Shown here: positions 1 through 5,042 of the stretch, in pieces
Layout: each line of letters begins with the position of its first letter
How positions within the stretch are numbered: position 1 is the stretch's first letter
Origin: Salibacteraceae bacterium
Lineage (GTDB): Bacteria > Bacteroidota > Bacteroidia > Flavobacteriales_G > Salibacteraceae
Length of the DNA stretch: 5,042 nucleotides
Assembly (NCBI GenBank): GCA_023262195.1
Contig: JALRDM010000362.1
Span: forward strand, 1-5,042
Reading direction: 5' to 3'
Translations under genes and position numbers: made by a program
The notes under the pieces: model-generated
The model's database searches: none
Told to the model about the DNA's origin: nothing
What the model saw: only the letters and a program-made list of their open reading frames with translations

Positions 1-337
1 AATCATTGGAACCACGACTAAAGAAGCGGTGGAGCTTTTAATGAATGACCCTGAAACAGATGCGATTGTGATGATCGGTGAAATCGGAGGTAACCTCGAA
101 GCACAAGCTGCTAATTGGATAAAAGACAATGGAAACAAAAAGCCAGTGGTCGGCTTTATCGCTGGACAAACCGCACCCAAGGGTCGAACCATGGGCCACG
201 CAGGCGCCATCGTAGGTGGGGCAGAGGATACTGCAGAGGCCAAGATGGCTATCATGCGTGATTGTGGGCTACACGTGGCTGAGTCTCCTGCTTCGATCGG
301 TAAAATCATGGCCGAAGTAATGGGCGTTACTGCTTAA
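1..337 (+). CDS. sucD: Succinyl-CoA synthetase (ADP/GDP-forming) alpha subunit, C-terminal part
   Basis: This is the last 111 codons of the TCA-cycle ligase subunit that interconverts succinyl-CoA and succinate with nucleoside triphosphate formation; it works in the cytoplasm with the beta subunit SucC. The reading frame is open from base 2, so the gene begins outside the window; the GTG at 29 is an internal valine, not a start. Visible landmarks are the [10 protein letters not shown] strand-turn, the PVVGFIAG strand, TAPKG, and the MGHAGAI loop, whose histidine (codon 197-199) corresponds to the phosphorylated active-site His246 of E. coli SucD. The protein ends in a short helix ([14 protein letters not shown]) and TAA at 335-337. 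The family is about 290 residues long, so roughly 38% is present. The CoA-binding Rossmann domain is missing only because of the window edge. An intrinsic terminator follows 24 bases after the stop. Identification is secure. Confidence 0.97.
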   Translation, partial: IIGTTTKEAVELLMNDPETDAIVMIGEIGGNLEAQAANWIKDNGNKKPVVGFIAGQTAPKGRTMGHAGAIVGGAEDTAEAKMAIMRDCGLHVAESPASIGKIMAEVMGVTA

Positions 338-361
338 CAAAAAGCTCTAAGATTTATAAGT

Positions 362-392
362 AAAGGTCAATCCATAGAGTGGCCTTTTTTTT
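362..392 (+). terminator. Intrinsic terminator of sucD
   Basis: An 8-bp stem (AAAGGTCA at 362-369 with TGGCCTTT at 380-387, including one G-U wobble) encloses a 10-base loop, and the 3' arm runs into eight T's (385-392). It starts 24 bases after the sucD stop. Read on the other strand, the wobble becomes a C-A mismatch and no T-tract follows, so it should work mainly for sucD and not for the convergent symporter gene. Its T-tract touches the stop codon of that gene (391-393). Confidence 0.85.
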
Positions 393-1854
393 ATACCAAC
401 AAAAGCCATCCAAAAAGCGAGATGAATAGGGTCGCGATCACATTCAACCAAAAACCGGCCTTCACCATTTGATCAACTCGGAGTAAACCGCTTGAATAAA
501 CGATGGCATTAGGTGGTGTGCTGATTGGCATCATAAAAGCACAGCTCGCAGCAAAGGTTACGGGCAGCGCCAGCGCCAAAACAGGCACCTCAAGCTGTTC
601 CGCAATTCCAAAGACCACGGGCAGCAGAACCGTGACTAACGCCACATTGCTCATGATCTCTGTCAAGAAGATTGAAAGCAGAACCAATGGAATTATGAGC
701 ATAATGCCATTGCTTGGGGATTGTGACACAATAACCTTTGCGATCAAATCAATTAATCCAACTTGATCAAGCCCAGCCGCCAATGCCAAACCACCTCCGA
801 ATAAAATTATGATGCCCCAAGGCAAATTTTTAGTGTCTTTCCAGTGAAGTAGAAACTTGCCTTTGCTGAGTTGCTCAGGAACCATAAACATCAAGAGTCC
901 TCCTGCCATAGCCACTGTGGTGTTCGACAGCACTTTTTCACCAATCAATTCATTGATCTGGCTTAAAAAAATCCAACCAAATACAGTGATGCCGAAAACA
1001 GCGATTACCAGTCGTTCTGCTAGGCTGGGCGAACCCAATGCTTTCCATTTTTCTTCAAGCATACCAGCCAGTCCATGGATGGGTTTGCTCCCTACTGGAA
1101 ACAATACTTTAACCATGGTGAGATAGGCTCCTGCTAAAAGTGTGATCCCAAGTGGAACGCCATAGCCTAGCCAAGAAGCAAACGAAATTTCGGTTCCGGT
1201 AAACTCCAATTGGTAAGCAGCAAATACTAAGTTGGGTGGTGTGCCAATCAGTGTCATTATTCCGCCAATATTGGCCGAAAAGGCGATCGTGAGCATAAGC
1301 AATATGGAGAAACGACTGGATTCCTTTTCTGTGAGCCCGGACGCGGATACCAAACGCGTAATGGAGATGCCAATCGGAAGCATCATGACAGCGGTGGCCG
1401 TATTGCTAATCCACATGGCAATGAGCGCTGTCGCCAACATGGTGCCCAGAATTACGTTAGCGGGTTTTGTACCTGTAAGGCGTAGTAATCCATAAGCTAT
1501 GCGTTTGTGCACGTGATGTTTCTCCAACGCGAGCGCGATCAGGAATCCGCCAAAAAACAGAAATACTATTGGGCTAGCATAAGGTGCAAAGGTGTCCTTA
1601 AGGGGCATGATTCCAAGGGTAGGGAAGAGCACCATCGGAATCATGGCAGTAATGTAGATCGGAAATACTTCCAGTACCCACCAAATGATCATCCAAACAG
1701 CAATAGCGAGCATTTTAGATTGCTGCTCCTCTAATCCAAAACCAAAGGTTAAGATCAATGTGAAGCCAATAGGTCCACCTAATAATCCGAGGAAGCGATG
1801 CTTTTGCACGGTCCGAATATAGGTGTGAAACCAGGGTGAAATGAAAAAGGCCAC
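391..1854 (-). CDS. SLC13/DASS-family sodium:dicarboxylate (divalent anion) symporter
   Basis: An inner-membrane secondary transporter of the divalent anion:Na+ symporter family (VcINDY/CitT/NaCT type), expected to import C4-dicarboxylates such as succinate, malate or fumarate, or related anions, with Na+. The 487-residue frame is almost entirely hydrophobic segments. It shows the inverted-repeat signature of the family: S150-N151-T152 in WISNTATAVMMLPI plus GTPPN (204-208) in the first half, and S402-N403-V404 in MSNVALVTVLLPV plus STPPN (445-449) in the second. The SNT motifs form the hairpin tips that bind substrate carboxylates and Na+. The exact substrate cannot be read from sequence. 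The start is uncertain. The only in-frame start after the upstream TAA (1858-1860) is GTG at 1854, but it lies in the 3' arm of the terminator of the upstream gene. GTG at 1809 (codon 16), just before the first membrane segment, would give 472 residues, close to the 462 of VcINDY. Against this, the long start places SNT at 150-152, as in VcINDY. The gene ends with TAA at 391-393, convergent with sucD. Confidence 0.93.
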   Translation of the reverse strand: MAFFISPWFHTYIRTVQKHRFLGLLGGPIGFTLILTFGFGLEEQQSKMLAIAVWMIIWWVLEVFPIYITAMIPMVLFPTLGIMPLKDTFAPYASPIVFLFFGGFLIALALEKHHVHKRIAYGLLRLTGTKPANVILGTMLATALIAMWISNTATAVMMLPIGISITRLVSASGLTEKESSRFSILLMLTIAFSANIGGIMTLIGTPPNLVFAAYQLEFTGTEISFASWLGYGVPLGITLLAGAYLTMVKVLFPVGSKPIHGLAGMLEEKWKALGSPSLAERLVIAVFGITVFGWIFLSQINELIGEKVLSNTTVAMAGGLLMFMVPEQLSKGKFLLHWKDTKNLPWGIIILFGGGLALAAGLDQVGLIDLIAKVIVSQSPSNGIMLIIPLVLLSIFLTEIMSNVALVTVLLPVVFGIAEQLEVPVLALALPVTFAASCAFMMPISTPPNAIVYSSGLLRVDQMVKAGFWLNVIATLFISLFGWLLLV

Positions 1855-1870
1855 CCGTTAAGGTAGCCTT
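1844..1870 (-). terminator. Intrinsic terminator of the T9SS surface-protein gene
   Basis: Read on the minus strand, AAGGCTACC (1870 to 1862), the loop TTAACG and GGTGGCCTT (1855 to 1847) form a 9-bp stem with one U-G wobble. The 3' arm continues into a short T-run, giving TTTTT at 1848-1844 before CATTTC. The hairpin starts about 22 bases after the stop codon of the 762-residue gene. The plus strand has no T-tail, so it is directional. Its 3' arm contains the GTG annotated as the earliest start of the symporter. Confidence 0.75.
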
Positions 1871-1891
1871 CGCCATTGTTGATAGAGCTGA

Positions 1892-4180
1892 TTAATTCAG
1901 AATAAGCCTTTGAACCATCGATGCGTGGTCGTTTTGAAGCATTACGTTATATACTCCAGCGCCCAGTTCGCTTAAGTCGATGCTCGTCTGGTTAGCATTG
2001 ATGGGAGCTTCAAACAAAATTCTTCCTTGCATGTCCAAGACAGTTACGCGTTCCGAGCCGATGAGTTTCATTACTTCGAGCGTAAAGAAGCCATCGTTTG
2101 GATTGGGATAGATGTTAATCGCGTTTCTTTCCAACTCATTGATGCCTACAAGGTCAATGGAAACATCGGTGGTGCTGTTGGCGGTACAACCAAACGGATC
2201 GGTTTTAGTTACCATCACCTGCCCGTCAGGACCAGCCTTCCATAGAATTTCAGCGCTGTTGGATGTAGTGGATAACACCTCGCCACCAACGGCTTTCCAT
2301 GCAAACGAAGTGTTCACATCTAGGGTGGCTGCGTAAGTATAGGTGGACCAACCAACAGGTGTTCTACTGCCCGTGACCGTGCCGATGGTAGGTGGATCAT
2401 ATACTCGATTCTCGGCAAGGGTTATGGTGTATTCAGCGGTGGTGTTATTTGCATCGGTCACCGTAACGGTATAGTCTCCCGGAGCCAGACCATCAAGATC
2501 TTCGGTGGTGGCTCCATTGCTCCACAAGAAGGAATAAGGCGGTGTGCCTGTCCAAACAGATGCATCAATGAGTCCGTTGTCATTTTGCTTACAGGTTACA
2601 TCCCGTGTAAAGAACTCCAAACTCACCTGGTCGGGATCTTCTGGCGCCACGTAGAGTGTGTTAATCGCGATGTTGGTTATGATGGGTGCGTTCCAATCGA
2701 AATAGATGTAAGCGGTGTTTTCAATCGAAGTTCCGATGGGCAAGTTTGGTTTCAGATCAAATTCGAAATCGATATACCCTTTGGAACCTTCGGGATCGCT
2801 TGCACTATCGGGCAAGAATATCTGGGTGAAATCAAATCGTACGATTCGATTATCTAAATTTTTGAAACTGAAAAGCTCATCATGGGAAGTACCGTAAATA
2901 CGCATACTGCTTAAGTCAAAATGCTCGCTTATGGTGTCGATGATGTAGATGTTCTGCGCAGGTGCCGTTCCCGTATTTTGGAAATTTATCCGGTAGCTGA
3001 TGGTACGTGTGGAAGTATCAACCCTGCCCAACGGTCCAATTCCCGATGGGAGGTTGATTTTGTTGTTTGGATCGTAAGCCACGTTCACTTCGCGACAGTA
3101 TTCTACGGTGTTGTTGGCCGGAATCGTGTCGTTGTTCTTAAGCGCAATCTCTGCAGTGAAGCAGGCAGAATCGCCCAGTTGCACAGTGGTATCTGTCAAT
3201 GTAACAATCTTAAATGTTTGGCTATAACCGTAGTTATATCCGCTATTAGATGACTGCGTGTAGTTAAAATACCAGGATATTTCACCTCCATTTACTACAT
3301 CTGGATTGGGTGTGCCGGCTGCTGGTGCAACATAACTCACAACACTGGTATCAAGTATAATGGTAAGTGTGTCCGGGCTAGGAATTGAGCCACACCCCCA
3401 TACGTAAGCACTTGCTCGTGCCCAGCCATTCGCTCCCGCTAATCCAATGAATGCATTTGAGTATACTCTTGAATCGATTTGGTTGTTTATACAGTCCATC
3501 CCAAAGTTGAATGATTGGTTGACATTCGAATTAAAGGTGTAGGAGCCAGCGGCTGGACAAACTGTGGCTAGTCCATACCATGCAGAAGCTTCAATATCGA
3601 GGTTGTTTTGACCTGAAGGAACTTGAATGTTGTAATAACCACCGCTGTTCGTCACACCTGAGGTTACAAATCCTCCGTTCGCATCACGTACGGTAACGGT
3701 TTGCCACGATAACGAATCGTCAGAGGCGTTTAAAACACAATTATTATTCAGGTCTTTATAAGCGTATCCGTCCACCGTGATGCACGTGGTTGAAACAACA
3801 ACCTGATTCGTTGGAGATACCGTATCTGCAACAGCATTTGGCATAGTCGCAACAATTTGCACATTGTAGGTGCCGGCAAGCGAGTAAATATGGTTAATGC
3901 TATTTGTTCCGAAATAGTCTGTGATTCCCGATTCCCACAATTGTACCACTGAAGTATCTGAGGTGCCATCACCCCAAAAAATAATGACTTCAACGCTATC
4001 CGTTGCAGAGTTATAATTGTCTGCTTCACCGGATACACCCAGCCATGCGGATGCCGGAGTTGGACAGTTGTTGTAATTTATGAAGAGTGAGTCAGTATGT
4101 ATTTCGACCGACTGTTGAGCGAGGCCAACATTTATCGATGCTAAAAAGGTAAGGAGGAGAAAGAAGTGCTTGTAGTCCAT
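1892..4180 (-). CDS. T9SS type A sorting-domain multidomain surface/secreted protein
   Basis: A complete 762-residue exported protein of the Bacteroidota adhesin-like class; its ligand is unknown. Residues 1-21 form a Sec signal peptide (hydrophobic core FFLLLTFLASINVGLA, likely cleavage GLA|QQ). About 30-130 is a PKD-type beta-sandwich (FWGDGTSDT at 68-76, later NHIYSLAGTYNVQIV). About 134-230 is an SdrD-B-like/carboxypeptidase-regulatory-like domain with a possible Ca-binding loop, DLNNNCVLNASDD (143-155), and GGYYNIQVPSG. About 231-366 is a beta-rich region with a Tyr/Ser/Asn-rich stretch. About 367-505 is a DUF11/DUF7619-like domain (DPNNK, ISYRINFQNTGTAPAQN, ENTAYIYFDWNAPIITN). About 519-590 is an SprB-like repeat (GTPPYSFLWSNGATTEDLDG). 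About 596-676 is a second PKD-like fold. About 683-762 is the T9SS type A tail (INIYPNPNDGFFTLEV, GAGVYNVML, QRLILN). The tail predicts export by PorU/V-type machinery and release or attachment to surface A-LPS. There are ten cysteines. The ATG at 4180 directly precedes the signal peptide, and the bases before it are A-rich with no Shine-Dalgarno. The function is inferred from domains only. Confidence 0.93.
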   Translation of the reverse strand: MDYKHFFLLLTFLASINVGLAQQSVEIHTDSLFINYNNCPTPASAWLGVSGEADNYNSATDSVEVIIFWGDGTSDTSVVQLWESGITDYFGTNSINHIYSLAGTYNVQIVATMPNAVADTVSPTNQVVVSTTCITVDGYAYKDLNNNCVLNASDDSLSWQTVTVRDANGGFVTSGVTNSGGYYNIQVPSGQNNLDIEASAWYGLATVCPAAGSYTFNSNVNQSFNFGMDCINNQIDSRVYSNAFIGLAGANGWARASAYVWGCGSIPSPDTLTIILDTSVVSYVAPAAGTPNPDVVNGGEISWYFNYTQSSNSGYNYGYSQTFKIVTLTDTTVQLGDSACFTAEIALKNNDTIPANNTVEYCREVNVAYDPNNKINLPSGIGPLGRVDTSTRTISYRINFQNTGTAPAQNIYIIDTISEHFDLSSMRIYGTSHDELFSFKNLDNRIVRFDFTQIFLPDSASDPEGSKGYIDFEFDLKPNLPIGTSIENTAYIYFDWNAPIITNIAINTLYVAPEDPDQVSLEFFTRDVTCKQNDNGLIDASVWTGTPPYSFLWSNGATTEDLDGLAPGDYTVTVTDANNTTAEYTITLAENRVYDPPTIGTVTGSRTPVGWSTYTYAATLDVNTSFAWKAVGGEVLSTTSNSAEILWKAGPDGQVMVTKTDPFGCTANSTTDVSIDLVGINELERNAINIYPNPNDGFFTLEVMKLIGSERVTVLDMQGRILFEAPINANQTSIDLSELGAGVYNVMLQNDHASMVQRLILN

Positions 4181-4197
4181 GATTTCTGGGTTTATTT

Positions 4198-4299
4198 AGC
4201 CCCTACACGAAGCAGGCTTCTGAATTGTTTGGAGGAGGGACGAAAAAATTTTAAAAATGGTTGTCTCGCCTTCTTCTGCTGTGAATTATGCTAGGGGCT
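4198..4299 (-). repeat. Widely spaced 8-bp inverted repeat in the leader of the T9SS gene
   Basis: AGCCCCTA at 4198-4205 and TAGGGGCT at 4292-4299 are perfect inverted copies 86 bases apart. In the minus-strand transcript they could pair to close a long loop ending 17 bases before the ATG. One such 8-bp pair is not unexpected by chance in a 232-bp region (rough estimate 0.4 occurrences), so function is unproven. The enclosed sequence has short A/T palindromes and a GAAG/CTTC mini-hairpin but no recognised riboswitch. Confidence 0.25.
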
Positions 4300-4340
4300 C
4301 GCATGCCGATATATTGACTGATAGGCAAGTCCAATTAGGT

Positions 4341-4369
4341 AAAATATATTAAAGACTCGTTTAGGACAA
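4341..4369 (-). promoter_or_regulatory. Candidate Bacteroidota-type promoter for the T9SS protein gene
   Basis: On the minus strand, TTG (4369 to 4367) is followed after 18 bases by TATATTTT (4348 to 4341). This matches the Bacteroidota -33 TTG / -7 TAnnTTTG arrangement in seven of the eight -7 positions read as TAnnTTTG, with T instead of the final G. Transcription would start near 4335 and give a leader of about 155 bases before the ATG at 4180. It lies 44 bases past the stop of the M1 peptidase gene. This is a pattern match only, in AT-rich DNA. Confidence 0.45.
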
Positions 4370-4412
4370 CCTATTTTCAATCACCGAAAAATTTGATGAG
4401 CTTTTTCCGATT

Positions 4413-5042
4413 CTATTTCTCCTTCTGCATCGGGTTTGGCTCGCGCTCTCTTGAGTTTTGCGGGCTGTAGAGTTCGAAGCGGCTTTTCGGGATGCGCTGT
4501 GGCCAGTAATTATCGCTGCGGTCAATGTCAGCCGTTTCTAAATTGGGGTCTAAGGCCACGCTGGTCACCTTTTTCTTGGTGAAGAAGACTTTGCTCACTT
4601 GCACATCATCTCGCTTCCAGATCTCGGCTGGTATGTACTTACGCTCGGTGCTCCCATCGCTATACATAAATTCAAGAATGATGGGCATGGGTAAGCCGCC
4701 TTTGTTACTGAACTTGATCTGATAGTAATTCCAGTTGCCGTTGAGCAACTCCTTCTCGTCATCGGTCAGCTTTTTAAGGTACTCTTCGTACCGCTTTTTG
4801 TCGTAATCACTGGCTTTGTATTCGTCACGCTCGTTGTAAAAGTCTTTGAGTTCGGGCTTGTTGGTCACGCGTGCATCATCAATCAGTTCTAGGTTTAGGG
4901 CATACCCGAGATAGATGGGCTCGCTTTCGTCTTGCATTTTCTTCGCGGCCAATTCTTTTTCTGGGTCTTTGGTGTTGACGTTATAAAGCTTCACCTCATC
5001 AATGGAAAGGTTCACAGGGTCGGTTCCAAAAAACCACCCGCG
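4413..5042 (-). CDS. M1-family metallopeptidase (aminopeptidase N-like), C-terminal part
   Basis: The last 209 codons of a zinc metallopeptidase of the Bacteroidota M1 (gluzincin) type; the N-terminal part lies beyond the right edge. The frame is open to base 5042 and begins RGWFFGTDPVNLSIDEVKLY, a hallmark segment of the C-terminal region of these enzymes; the GTG at 5015 is internal. It continues with the charged helical stretch KDFYNERDEYKASDYDKKRY, the beta-strand motif KGGLPMPIILEF (4703-4668), GSTERKYIPAEIW, and the terminal signature VALDPNLETADIDRSDNYWP. It ends in a polar tail, NSREREPNPMQKEK, and TAG at 4415-4413. The HEXXH zinc site and GXMEN motif would be further upstream, so catalytic competence cannot be judged here. 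No T9SS sorting tail is present, which fits a periplasmic or membrane-attached enzyme rather than one secreted across the outer membrane. Such enzymes remove N-terminal residues from peptides. The family assignment rests on recognition of these C-terminal motifs. Confidence 0.88.
   Translation of the reverse strand, partial: RGWFFGTDPVNLSIDEVKLYNVNTKDPEKELAAKKMQDESEPIYLGYALNLELIDDARVTNKPELKDFYNERDEYKASDYDKKRYEEYLKKLTDDEKELLNGNWNYYQIKFSNKGGLPMPIILEFMYSDGSTERKYIPAEIWKRDDVQVSKVFFTKKKVTSVALDPNLETADIDRSDNYWPQRIPKSRFELYSPQNSREREPNPMQKEK

Noticed and set aside
1846..1876. ATG at 1876 on the minus strand as an alternative start for the symporter
   Set aside because: It is out of frame with the symporter (offset 22 bases), so using it would need a frameshift; nothing in the sequence supports one.
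2921..3253. 110-codon plus-strand open frame opposite the T9SS gene
   Set aside because: It is antisense to a clear coding region with conserved domains; its composition looks like a reverse-strand shadow and no domain is recognisable.
3748..4038. 96-codon minus-strand open frame inside the T9SS gene
   Set aside because: It lies wholly within the well-supported PKD/SdrD-B coding region in another frame, and its product (basic, Leu/Gln-rich) shows no recognisable family.
4301..4306. GCATGC palindrome in the intergenic region
   Set aside because: A six-base palindrome is expected by chance; there are no flanking half-sites or repeats to suggest an operator.
4384..4408. Hairpin-like GGAAAAA...TTTTTC sequence just after the M1 peptidase stop codon
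   Set aside because: The stem is nearly all A/T with an internal mismatch and no T-tract follows it, so it does not qualify as an intrinsic terminator; the 3' end of the peptidase transcript is undetermined.

Overview
The window looks like chromosomal DNA of a Bacteroidota bacterium, probably Flavobacteriales-like. Three signs point there. A large secreted protein ends in a type IX secretion system (T9SS) type A sorting domain. The M1 peptidase C-terminus has the form typical of that phylum. The start codons lack Shine-Dalgarno sequences, and the one good promoter candidate matches the Bacteroidota -33 TTG / -7 TAnnTTTG pattern. Base composition is moderate (mid-40s % GC by eye) and looks even across the window.

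Layout from left to right: (1) the 3' end of sucD (succinyl-CoA synthetase alpha subunit, + strand), including the phosphohistidine motif, followed by a strong intrinsic terminator. (2) A convergent minus-strand gene for a complete SLC13/DASS-type sodium:dicarboxylate (or related anion) symporter; its stop codon touches the sucD terminator T-tract. (3) A minus-strand gene for a 762-residue multidomain secreted protein: signal peptide, PKD, SdrD-B-like fold, DUF11/DUF7619-like region, SprB-like repeat, second PKD-like fold and T9SS sorting tail. Its own intrinsic terminator lies over the 5' end of the symporter reading frame. (4) A 232-bp intergenic stretch with a promoter candidate for gene 3. 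(5) The C-terminal part of a minus-strand M1-family metallopeptidase that runs off the right edge.

The three minus-strand genes are co-oriented but probably not one operon: a terminator separates the surface protein from the symporter, and a promoter candidate lies between the peptidase and the surface protein. sucD and the symporter have a loose metabolic link (succinyl-CoA/succinate and C4-dicarboxylate uptake) but are transcribed towards each other. I found no mobile element, CRISPR array, RNA gene or defence system. The points most worth a second look are the symporter start codon inside the upstream terminator hairpin, its asymmetric SNT/SNV substrate motifs, and the long leader of the T9SS gene.
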